DNA from: Lepisosteus oculatus
Lineage: Eukaryota > Chordata > Actinopteri > Semionotiformes > Lepisosteidae
Assembly (NCBI RefSeq): GCF_040954835.1
Contig: NC_090698.1
Coordinates: 40,663,501-40,727,500 of the forward strand
Reading direction: 5' to 3'
Length of the DNA: 64,000 nucleotides
The translations under genes were made by a program, and so were the position numbers. The notes below the pieces were generated by a model. That model was not told where the DNA came from and searched no databases. It saw nothing but the letters and a program-made list of their open reading frames with translations. Below are positions 1 to 10,144 of the stretch, piece by piece (position 1 is the stretch's first letter; every line of letters starts with the position of its first letter).

Positions 1-74
1 CCCAGAGGAATGTTTTGCACTCTGTGAGACTAATGCTGTTTACATTAAATACAGAATTATTACCTCCTGGATGC

Positions 75-355
75 AGCCATGGGTTCAGTTCTGGAATGGG
101 AGTGCTATCTGCATAGAGCTTGCATGTTTGCATCATGTTCATGTGGGTTTCCTCCGGGTGCTCCAGTTTCCTCCCGCAGTCCAGAGATATACTGGTAGGC
201 TTCTGAGAAACTTGCCTTGTGTGAGTGCGTTTGTGTCTGTCCTGCGAATGGACTGGCATCTCCAAGCTGTTCGCTGTCTTGCACCTGTTGCTTGCTGAGA
301 TAGGCTCCCTGTGACCTTGAATGGGATGAAGCGGTTTGGAAAAATTATGTATGGA
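75..355 (+). repeat. tRNA-like SINE (family W), diverged copy
   Basis: The stretch contains the family body ATGTGGGTTTCCTCCGGGTG, CTCCAGTTTCCTCCCGCAGTCC and GATAGGCTCC, and ends in a GAAGCGGTTTGGAAAAATTATG-like tail derived from GCGGTTAGAAAATGGATGG. The same sequence recurs at least seven more times in this window, so it is a dispersed SINE. The left end is diverged, and the boundaries are approximate. Confidence 0.75.
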
Positions 356-714
356 TTCAATTCTCCTTTTCACCTCTCCTGTGACCTTTCCGATACCAAT
401 TTGTGCCTGGGATTGCATTGTATTCCTTTTTATTAACTGGATGCTGTTTTTTTGTAAATACTTTTATAAAGTGCTTTCAGTTTGATTTGTTAAACAGGAT
501 ACTGCTTTTTAGCTTTTGATTAATTTACTATTGGGATAAATCTATATTTAAATCTATGTCGGTTTCATGAAGAATCTGTTAAAACTGTTACCATCCTCTA
601 TAAAACTATTTGATTGTACTTCTGCTTTGGCTCATTTCATCAAGAAATTATCTGTTATAAAGTACAATTTTGATTTAGACAGATTCAAAGTATACTTCAA
701 AGCTTTAAATATTA

Positions 715-2935
715 TGATCATGGTTCCCTTATCAACAGACTGCTCAAGCCAAACTGCCCCACCACATTGCCTGCCTCATCGCAACTTTGCATCACATTCT
801 CTCCACTACGCAAATCATTTCCATACCTCCTCCCTTCTCATCCAACTTCTCTGGTTGGCATTGTACCAACGGTCCTCAAAACTGATGCCATTACCCCAGT
901 GTCAAAAAAGCCTAACATGGCTCTCGACAATCTTAACAATTTTCGCCCCATCTCCAACTTACACTTTCTTGCAAAAATTTTAGAACGTGCTGTCTCACTT
1001 CAGTTACATAACCACCTCATGACAAACAACCTTTTTGAACCCCTCCAATCTGGCTTCCGTCAACTTCACAGCACAGAAACTGCCCTGGTCAAAGTCACTA
1101 ACGATCGTCTCATAGCTTCTGATTCTGGTTCTCTTTCTATACTCATCCTTCTTGATCTCAGTGCTGCTTTTGACACTGTTGACCATGACATCTTACTTTC
1201 TCATCTTGAGACTGTGTTTGGAGTTTCTGACACTGCTTTCAAATGGTTCAAATCTTAGCTCACTGATCGCTGTCACTTCATCTCTTAATTGGTACAGGTC
1301 TGAAATTAGTCTTGTTAAGTCGGATGTTCCTCAGGGCTCAATACTGGGCCTCTTGCTCTTCAGCATATACATGTTTCCACTTGGTCAGCTTTCATTTCTA
1401 TGCTGACGACACTCAAATATACATCCATACCAAACATCCATACCAAACTGATGTGTCTGTCTCTATTCTATCTAATTGCATCTCTGACATAAACATTTGG
1501 ATGACTCAAAACTTCCTTCATCTTAACTTTGACAAGACTGAAGTCATGCTTACTGGCACCCCCCATCAACTTCGTAAAGCCAGTCCTGTAACCCTATCTG
1601 TAGATGGTTCTGTACTAGAGCTTCAATCTAAATTAAAGAACCTTGGGGTTATATTCAATTCTGGCTTTACATTCGACCCACATGTGCAGCATACTGTCAA
1701 AACATATTTTTTTCACCTCGGAAATATCGCTAGACTAAGCCCTATGCTATCACTAACTGTGGCTGAAAAGCTGATCAACACATTTGTGTTCTCTCGAATT
1801 GACTACTGTAATGCTGTACTCGCTGGGGTATCTAAATCTATTTTGAACAAACTGCAGTATGTCCAAAATTCAGCAGCCAGAATCCTGACCAGGTCTAGTG
1901 CAAGTGATCACATTACTCCTATCCTGGAGTCCTTGCACTGGCTTCCGGTCAAATTCCATGTAGACTTTAAAATCCTCATGCTCACCTATAAGGCTCTGCA
2001 TGGCTTGGCACCTCAGTACCTGTCTGAACTATTATCGCCCTACTCCCCACCTCGCGACCCTTGCTCTTCTAATTCTGCTTTCCTTACTGTCCCCTAAGCC
2101 CGTCTACACTGTATGGGTGACAGGGCCTTCTCCTGTTATGCCCCCAATGTTACGATCCGTGCCTCTCGGCAACGGAAGAGGCAGAAGTAGGTGTAGCCCC
2201 TATCCATCAGTTCACCTATCAGTTTTCCCATTCACCACCACACCCCCGTCTCATCCTACTTAAACACCTGTCCTTCCCTACCTCGTTGCTCAGTATTGGT
2301 TTTCCCTATCGAGCTTCCTGGTTGCGCTTCTTCTACTCCGTGTTTGTCTTGGATTTCGGCTTACGGTTTTTCCCTTTGGACTTCGGCTTTTCGGATCTCG
2401 GCTTGGATTGGTACTTTCGCTCTGTCTTGGATAACTGGCTACCTCTGGATTCTCGGATTGCTCTACGGACTACGACTTCGGATCACACTTCGGCTTCGGT
2501 ACACGTTCCCTTTCAGATATCTTGCTCCCCCTGGACTCTCGGCTCGTTCCTACGATTACGGTTTACTTTCGGTTTACGACTTGGCTTTGTTCGCTCCTGC
2601 AAGTGGGTTCACTCACTAGTTCGGTCCCTATTACCGAACTCGTAACACCCAAGCTCTGGAACTCTCTTCCCAAGGATATCAGAGAGTCACCTTCTCTAAA
2701 CTCCTTCAAATCCAGACTCAAAACCCTCTTCTTTAGAAAAGCCTTTACTTAACTGGTTCTGTTCTTCACCCCTCAGCTTTTCTTAGTATCACCATCCACG
2801 GTCTCCTCTATATACTGTAATTGTGTTTTATCTTGTGTATTATTTTTATTTATTGTTGTTGTCATTCTGTAAAGTGCTTTGAGAAGCCACCTTTAAAGGC
2901 GCTATATAAAATAAAGTTTATTATTATCATTATGG
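715..2935 (+). mobile_element. Decayed L2-type LINE, reverse-transcriptase ORF, split by a solo LTR
   Basis: This is a non-LTR retrotransposon reverse transcriptase with broken reading frames. Seen in order: NNFRPISNLHFLAKILERAV (from about 926), LDLSAAFDTVDHDIL, a TAG in FKS*LTDR at 1256-1258, PQGSILG, a shift into the frame of YADDTQIYI, then LGVIFNSGFTFDPHV, FSRIDYCNAVLAG and LHWLPVKFHVDFKIL. The C-terminal piece PKLWNSLPKDIRESPS resumes at about 2650, after the LTR insertion. The 3' end has the L2-like TGTAAAGTGCTTTGAGAAG and GCGCTATATAAAATAAAG followed by a TTATTATTAT tail. The order and style match fish L2. The element is 5'-truncated (no ORF1 or endonuclease domain seen) and dead. Confidence 0.9.
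2148..2647 (+). mobile_element. Solo LTR, family A (500 bp), inserted in the L2
   Basis: The element begins TGTTACGA and ends TCGTAACA (8-bp terminal inverted repeat). It is flanked by an exact 5-bp duplication, CCCAA, at 2143-2147 and 2648-2652. Removing it rejoins the L2 reading frame from ...YAP to KLWNSLP. It has no coding capacity, and TG...CA ends with a 5-bp duplication are LTR hallmarks. A 7-bp hairpin (2160-2166 with 2177-2183) sits near the 5' end and an 8-bp hairpin (2618-2625 with 2633-2640) near the 3' end. It is probably of Ty3/Gypsy type, by analogy with other fish LTRs. Confidence 0.9.
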
Positions 2936-3911
2936 TTCCTTCTTCCCTGTTTTACCTCTGTCGTAGTCGTTAGAAAACAGGAACATTTTCTTCCTGTAGG
3001 TTACATGTCATTAAACATGTAAATTTCTGCTGCTGATATTCCTATATGCTTTTCTCAGTCTATGTATGAACAGGTGAAATCCACCATAAAAAAACTTTCT
3101 TCTCTTGCACATAAATTCTTAATTTCATTATTAATTCAGTAGTGTATATCTGCATTTGTTGCTTAATACTAGACTCCTCATGCTACAGTATATCTTTAGA
3201 ATGTGTTTTGAGTCTGGCTGATATAGATTCTGAGATCTAGATTTCTCCAGGCTATGTTCCTGAGCCTGAAAACCTTTAAGACATAGTGCTACACCTCCTC
3301 CTCATCTAACATTTCTGTCTGTAGGGAACAGTGTATCCACTGTTGCATTCATCTCTATCAGTTGTCCATGTATCGTTTAATGTGGTAGCTTCTGCTGTAT
3401 TTCATGCATTTTGTGTAAACAGCTCCTAGCTTTTAGGTACGCACACTAAAAATTGAATAAGACTTCATATTTGTGTTAAAATCTGTAATATTGATAACAT
3501 ATTTGTGATTTTTTACTTTGTTGGAAGAAGGGTTTCTGTTTGTTAATATTAATGTGGAAATTCAGGGATGCTTTAATTGCTTTTGCTGATAGCAGTAGGC
3601 AGACTATCAGACAGCTACAGATGGTTATGCAAGCTGTAAAACCGTTACATAAAGGAGTTCAAATCTAGTATCAGACAGTAGTCTACAAAGGGCGGTGGAT
3701 CTAGCCTCAATACATTTCTGAAGCCCAAAAAAGGATAGTGCCAAAGCAGACTAATTTTCACTAACCACTTGGCATAATAACTGAAAAAGAATATTGGTTT
3801 CAGGGAAAATATTCCACTTCACTCAGGGACTTCAACAATGACTTTTCCCTGATAGGCTGCAGCATGTGATAGCCTGTACTTCTAACTATTGTGCAATGTT
3901 ATGTAACATGC
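2936..3911. other. Intergenic, nothing recognised
   Basis: AT-rich sequence with stops in all frames. No repeat family seen elsewhere in the window, no gene and no structural RNA was recognised. Confidence 0.6.
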
Positions 3912-4143
3912 ACCCATCCATTTTCTAATCACTTCTTCCCATTCCGGTTTGCAGGGGAGCCGAAGCCTTCTCTGATAAGCAACAGCACAAGGTAGCATAG
4001 TTGAGACATCAGTCCATCGCAGGGAAGATGGACACAAGCAAAGACACACAAACACTGACACCAGGACTGTGGGAGGAAACCAGAGCACCCAGAGGAAACC
4101 CACACAAACACAGGAAGAGCATACAGTATAAACTCCACGCAGA
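3912..4143 (-). repeat. tRNA-like SINE (family W), 3' half, minus orientation
   Basis: The stretch starts with the inverted tail CATCCATTTTCTAATC. It continues with the family body in reverse (GTCCATCGCAGGGAAGATGG, GGAGGAAACCAGAGCACCC, AACTCCACGCAGA). It breaks off at 4143 where another element is inserted, and the 5' half resumes at 5562. Confidence 0.85.
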
Positions 4144-5561
4144 TGCAGCGGCGAGGCTTATTAATAAGAAAGAATTAAGTGTTCTGAGCTTTCCCAAATG
4201 AGGCCCTATCTCTGTTCATCTCTGTGGTGCAGCCACAGAGAAACTATTCATGCAGGCTGATTTAAGGTTTCCTTTGATAAGGGACAGCTCCCAAAGGGGG
4301 ATGCACTTAGCTAAGCCTGGCTATCATGATCAATGGTCATCCATTGGCGCCTATCTGTCTAGGGAGTGCCAGATGGACATCTGGACTGCATTCCTAAGTG
4401 TCAGGAGTAAGTGACTCATATCTCACCTTGATCAACCAATCAGGGACTGGTAGGGCCGAGTAACCCACGTGGGACTCTGATGCCCATGGAACTTTCAGCC
4501 AATCAACGAGCTGAAGTTCCTCCAGGTAAAAACAGGCAACACAGAGAGCCTGTAGTAGGATTCAGCAGAATTCTGTGGATTTTTCTAAAGGGAATTCAAC
4601 TGAGAATTCCAGGGCAGGACGGCCCAGGAGCAGAAGGCTCCCAAGGGCAGGACATTCTCGCAGCGCGCCTCCTGACCATCCTGAGACTCAGCCCGGACAA
4701 CCACGGAACGGCCAGTGTGTCCGAGTGCCAGAACTTTCCTTTGTTCTAAGAGTCTAGAATGGAGGTTGCCAGACAGTAACCAGAGGATCCACCCGAGGTT
4801 AGCACCAGCAGCAGGCCTCATGAACAGGTCGGAACTGTGGACAGCTGAATCACTATTCAGAACTAGCTCTTCATCAGGAATGAACCGGTCCTCTTCCAGA
4901 CTTGCTGGGACCCACAGTCATCTTTTCTCCTGTGCGCAAACTTTGCTAGTTAAAGCCAACACTAACTAGCCGGTCAGTGAGCATGTGCAGCGCACCGTCG
5001 CAAACCTCACAGCACAGCCTGGCACCTAGCCAGAGAGCACGGATTGGACAGCAACAAGCCTGCAACTGTTTCTTTGTGCCCGCAGGAGATCTGAATCCCC
5101 AGAGATTGGATGAGTATTCTACTTCAATGCATTACTGCTCGAGAATTCAATTGTTATCCCAACCAGTTGATATCAATTTAATTCCTAAGAGTTATGTACT
5201 TGTTTTGAGTATCTAATGTAGAAGTTATAACCAAGTTCATTTACGAAACGGTCAAAATGAATGATATACTGAACGTATGTCCTCTTGATATATGTAACTC
5301 TTTGTAACTGACTGAATATATACCTTTTGTATTCTGATAACCCTCTCGATAAGATCTGTTAGGTTTATATGCATATTCTATGTATTAATAAATGTATCCT
5401 CGTGTATTAGTACCTGTGTGTGTGCGTTGTTTGAGTTATATCGCATGGTTGGATTCTAAAGCCATCAAAAGAATCATTTTGTGATTTACTGCTACAATTA
5501 ATAATTGTCCCAGTAAATGCCCAAACCCTACAGAACTGGTGCCTTCAGAAAGCACACTACA
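4144..5561 (+). mobile_element. LTR-like insertion (family D, about 1.4 kb) within a SINE
   Basis: The two halves of a minus-oriented SINE meet exactly if this 1418-bp segment is removed. CAGA then appears on both sides (4140-4143 and 5562-5565), consistent with a 4-bp target duplication. The insert begins TGCAG and ends CTACA, giving TG...CA ends. It has an AATAAA at 5387-5392, about 170 bp from the right end, as expected for R-U5 of a plus-oriented LTR. It contains only short open frames. It may be a solo LTR of an endogenous retrovirus-like or other LTR element. The family is not recognised. Confidence 0.55.
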
Positions 5562-5646
5562 CAGATAACAACCCAAGTCCGGAACTGACCCAGAGTCCCA
5601 GCTCTGTTAGGCAACAATGCTAACCACTGAGCCATTGTGCCATCCG
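5562..5646 (-). repeat. tRNA-like SINE (family W), 5' half, minus orientation
   Basis: The stretch carries the reversed tRNA-like head: AAGTCCGGAACTGACCCAGAG and GCTAACCACTGAGCCATTGTGCC. It completes the copy broken at 4143. Confidence 0.8.
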
Positions 5647-5910
5647 ATGTTATGTAACAAAGTCGTTTTAATTAAAAGGCAAGCAAATTTAAATATGACA
5701 TTGTATATCCAGTTGTCAAAGATGAACAGATCTTTTCATTTTCACTGGTATGATCATGGCATTCAAGGTTAAATTACAAGCCTAGATATTTTTATTCTGA
5801 ATTATTTGTTCATGCAAATGTCCAGACTTTCTAAGGCCATACCTAAAAAAATCATGACAGTAAAAATTTAAGTAGCCTCATTCACAATATACTCTCTGGT
5901 CCCTGTGATA

Positions 5911-6758
5911 ACCCTACTCACACACTCCACAGTAGAGTCTCTGAGGCAGCCCGACTCCACAGTACAGTCTCTGAGGCAGCCCAACACCTTACACACTCCA
6001 CAGTACAGTCTCTGAGGCAGCCCCGCTCCTTACACACTCCACAGTACAGTCTCTGAGGCAGCCCAACACCTTACACACTCCACAGTACAGTCTCTGAGGC
6101 AGCCTCGCTCCTTACACACTCCACAGTACAGTCTCTGAGGCAGCCCAACACCTTACACACTCCACAGTACAGTCTCTGAGGCAGCCTCGCTCCTTACACA
6201 CTCCACAGTACAGTCTCTGAGGCAGCCCCGCTCCTTACACACTCCACAGTACAGTCTCTGAGGCAGCCCCACTCCTTACACACTCCACAGTACAGTCTCT
6301 GAGGCAGCCCCACTCCTTACACACTCCACAGTACAGTCTCTGAGGCAGCCCCGCTCCTTACACACTCCACAGTACAGTCTCTGAGGCAGCCCAACACCTT
6401 ACACACTCCACAGTACAGTCTCTGAGACAGCCTCGCTCCTTACACACTCCACAGTACAGTCTCTGAGGCAGCCCAACACCTTACACACTCCACAGTACAG
6501 TCTCTGAGGCAGCCCCACTCCTTACACACTCCACAGTACAGTCTCTGAGGCAGCCCAACACCTTACACACTCCACAGTACAGTCTCTGAGACAGCCTCAC
6601 TCCTTACACACTCCACAGTACAGTCTCTGAGACAGCCTCGCTCCTTACACACTCCACAGTACAGTCTCTGAGGCAGCCCAACACCTTACACACTCCACAG
6701 TTCAGTCTCTGAGGCAGCCCCGCTCCTTACACACTCCACAGTACAGTCTCTGAGGCAG
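5911..6758. repeat. 41-bp minisatellite, about 21 units
   Basis: Tandem units of CTTACACACTCCACAGTACA followed by GTCTCTGAGGCAGCCCAACAC or ...CCCCGCTCC. From 6001 to 6739 the unit start falls exactly every 41 bp for 18 periods without an indel. The first two units are irregular. Units alternate loosely between CCCAACACC and CC(C/T)CGCTCC endings, suggesting past amplification of an 82-bp dimer. The array is interrupted by a solo LTR at 6759. Confidence 0.95.
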
Positions 6759-7088
6759 TGTCACGGACGTCCAAAGGGACTAACCGTGGGGAGTAGGAGA
6801 GCAGAAAAAGACCCATATGCGTAGCGGCGAGACGGGAGAAAGGCCCGGGCTCATTAGTGCAAAGAGTTCAGGAATGCTGTATAGAAACCTATGCCCTCAG
6901 GGAGCGGACGTGGGGCGCCCTGGTGCTAGGCGGGTCTCAGGACATCCGAACGTCAATGCTGAGCCAGGACAGAGTGCAAGACCCGGAAATATATAGCCCA
7001 AGGGAAAGAGAGGGACAGGAAGGACAGCGGACCGGAAACTAGGGACAGGACAGAGAAGGAGCGCCCTCTGGCTGCAGAGGGCGTGACA
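6759..7088 (-). mobile_element. Solo LTR, family B copy 1 (330 bp), inserted in the 41-bp minisatellite
   Basis: The plus strand reads TGTCACG...CGTGACA. The exact 5-bp duplication GGCAG lies at 6754-6758 and 7089-7093, and minisatellite units continue on both sides. Read on the minus strand it has TATA-like GGCTATATATTTCC, then CGCCTAGCACCAGG and CCTGAGGGCATAGG. Those blocks are shared with family C at 55440, which sets the orientation. A 9-bp hairpin (7062-7070 with 7075-7083) sits next to the sense 5' end. A second copy is at 61991. There is no coding capacity. Confidence 0.9.
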
Positions 7089-7207
7089 GGCAGCCCCACT
7101 CCTTACACACTCCACAGTACAGTCTCTGAGGCAGCCCAACACCTTACACACTCCACAGTACAGTCTCTGAGGCAGACCAACACCTTACACACTCCACAGT
7201 ACAGTAC
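7089..7207. repeat. 41-bp minisatellite, last three units
   Basis: This is the continuation of the array after the LTR: three units of the same 41-bp sequence, the last running directly into a SINE3-type tail. Confidence 0.9.
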
Positions 7208-7272
7208 ACTGTAAAGCGCTTTGAATGGAGTGTACAGAAAAGCGCTATATATAGTAAGTGCAAGCATTATTA
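7206..7272 (+). repeat. SINE3/L2-type 3' tail fragment
   Basis: The fragment reads CTGTAAAGCGCTTTGAATGG ... AAAAGCGCTATATATAG ... ATTATT. This is the 3' tail shared by fish L2 and SINE3 elements. Only the last ~65 bp are present, abutting the minisatellite. Confidence 0.75.
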
Positions 7273-10144
7273 AATTAAGTGAAATGTGTCTGTTGGATGG
7301 ACAGAAGTAGGATAACAAGAAAGCTGAGTTTGATCAGTTTGATCAGTTATCAGTAGCTCTACTGTGGATTAAACACATTGGCAAGGGATATTTCTTCTCA
7401 GTACAGCATCACTGCTATTAAAACTGATTCTGCATGAAGGAAAACGTCCTTCCTCTTCTTTGCCTCGTCATTTATAATTATTGCCCTATGTTTCTGAAAC
7501 AACATAAAATATTACAAAATTACATTTGTTTTGGAACAAAATGCTGTTAACACCTGAGGTCTAGAATCTAAATTATTTTTCATTCACTGGGAGGTTAGTC
7601 ACTTTGTACAAGCTATCATTGTCAGTGTATTCCCCACAGAATACTCTAAAGGTTAAAATATAAAAAAGCAGGCAAAATTGTAAAAGTCATATTAACCTAC
7701 TCTGACATTTAATTTTTCAGGTAGCCTCCAATATAAGGAATCGTACACTCATTTTACAATTCAAATACAATTTTATTTTTACTTAATCACATATACAGTG
7801 TTCCAATAAAGACTTCTTTTTTTACAAATGTAATTGCAACATACATTCAACCTATGCTATAGATTTTTCTTATTGGATAACTTTCAATAAAAGGTTACAC
7901 AGTCAAAATTTAAATTTAGGCTTTTGCACAACCCAAGTATCTCTATGGCACAATGGGAATATAAAACTGTAATACATGAGAAGCATACAGATAAGGCAGA
8001 TAAGAAGTGGTAGAATAGTTGATGGCATGCAATGACCTTTCTTAGAGGTTACTATTTTGATTTTAGTTATCCAGGATATTCTGTCTGAACAGAGCAAGTA
8101 AATGGACCAAAAATCATACTGAATCCTAGTAGCTGTATTGGAAATAAGCGCTTCAAATCTGCTTCAGAAGCTTCTTATGTTTTAAAGATTTGGTGTTCCA
8201 TCATTTTTGTAGCTACTGTGTCTTACAATTCAAGATTAAATATTATTCAACAATGGTGCTGTCATGCAATCTTTTCAGGGTTTTAACACATATGTCTGTT
8301 TGTGTTTAAGATATATCTGACTCCAGTATCAGTTTATTTGTCTTGTGAAGTCTTTATATTTTCTAAAAGGTATGAAGCACAATAATTGAATGCATTTTTT
8401 TTATTTGAAGCCTAATTCAAAGTACCCTTACAGTTTTTGTTTTGACTAAATCATACATTTTATCTCATTTTGTATACTCCAGTGAAATCATGTAATCAAA
8501 ATCACGTTCTGAAATCAACACACAGTATTATTGACAAGTTAAATTATTTGTTGGTTGCATACCAAAGTACCAAGCATTGGTAGTACTTACTTTCTCATAA
8601 AGCATAATACTACGCAGACCATTACAAACTGCTTACATGGTGTAATATACTGTTGATAATTTAAAGGCTATGTTTTCAATAGTGTTTGAATGTTTTGTTT
8701 TTTTTAATAATTTTGCTTCAAATGTGGAATATTCACAATCAAATCCTTTTTAAAGAGAAAAGAAAGATTAAAAGTTTTATTGGACCTCACCTCTTTCATC
8801 ATTCCCACATTTGTAGAGATGTAGACAGTAATTTATGAGAGAAAGGATTGGTTTGGCACTTCAAAAAAACAGCAAAAAGCAGGATAATACTTAAAATATT
8901 TATGATTGTATGTGTCGGGGGAGATTACTTTTTTTCTTTCTTTGACAGAAGAGAAAGGGATTACAGCCAAATATAAGACTTGTGATAGAAAAGGGTAGGC
9001 ATGTCCTTTGTACAGTAAGGCACCAGAGTTGTGCCTTCAGGAAGATCTTGTGAGTTGTGTACTAGTCCAGCAATTACTGACAGTTTCTGACTTTCTGACA
9101 GTTTATCATGAAAAGAGTCAGATAAATCTAGTTGGAACCATCTGAAAAACATTTGGGATGCTGTGGTTGTGCAATGGGAAAGCACGCATTAAAACAAATC
9201 CTTACTCACAAATTAGGTGGAAAAGGTGTTTGGTGGCCACTAATCCAATTTTGAACCCAATGGAAGAAAGGTGGTGAAACATTCAATATTACAATAATAT
9301 ATGCTGTATCATACTTATAAGAATCATTATGAGTGAACAACAAGTACATTCTGACAAAAGATAACGTTCTCCTTTTTAAATATCTATACACACTATAGAA
9401 TGTAGATTCAATTATAAAGATTTCTGTAACATCTGGTGAGAGAAGTTATACTTTTAAAACTTCATTTACATATGCAGTGAAAATTTTAAATTGTAACTGG
9501 TCAAAGAATTACTGGAAACAAAATATTACCTATCATATTCCATTAATTAATTTGAATAGCACAGATTTTTGAAACTTGTCTTGTTCTACATGCAACACCT
9601 CCAAATTCTGGAGCTCCTGGTGGTAAGAGTATAATCCATCTCAGAGTTTATCAGCTGTTGCTAGGAAAATGAAAAAATGAGTTATCGCTACACTCAGAAC
9701 AATCTGAGATCTATCTATAGGTCTGGATTCCACAAAGCAGGACAATGATTATTCAATTACAACCTGACTTGTCAATACCAGGATACAGATCAGGGGTTCA
9801 TAATACAGATCTGGGGTTTGACTCCAAACTCTAAAGAATCTGTGCAAAGAGCTGAGCAAAGGAAAGGGTAGGAGGGATTTTTTGTAAATTTGCCAGCTGA
9901 GACAGAAATACCCCTCTTAGAAAGCATCGCTAGGGAATGGAATCCAGTGTTTCAGTACCCTTTTCAAAGAAAGAAATGGCATTTTTAGCATTCATAAGTT
10001 TTGGTCTATACCCATGGAGCAGTGCGTTTCAAGGTAGTTCCAAACTGCTGTGATTTCACCACCTTCTTATGCCAGTCTGAAGAGGAAACATTCTGCTGTT
10101 CTGTGTCCCAGCTGCTGCCCTCTCGTCAACAGAGGACAGAAGTG
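7273..10144. other. Downstream flank and probable 3' UTR of epg5
   Basis: AT-rich DNA without recognisable genes or repeats. Part of it must be the epg5 3' UTR. Reading away from the stop codon on the minus strand, the first AATAAA I found is at 8776-8781. A 3' UTR of about 1.4 kb is therefore possible, but this is a guess. A few open frames of 60-75 codons have no homology and overlap nothing. Confidence 0.4.

Noticed and set aside
2286..2645. 119-codon frame in the L2 region
   Set aside because: It lies entirely inside the family A solo LTR and reads a pyrimidine-rich, repetitive stretch.
4480..5216. Short frames inside the 1.4-kb insert
   Set aside because: There are no conserved gag, pol or env motifs, as expected for an LTR rather than an internal region.
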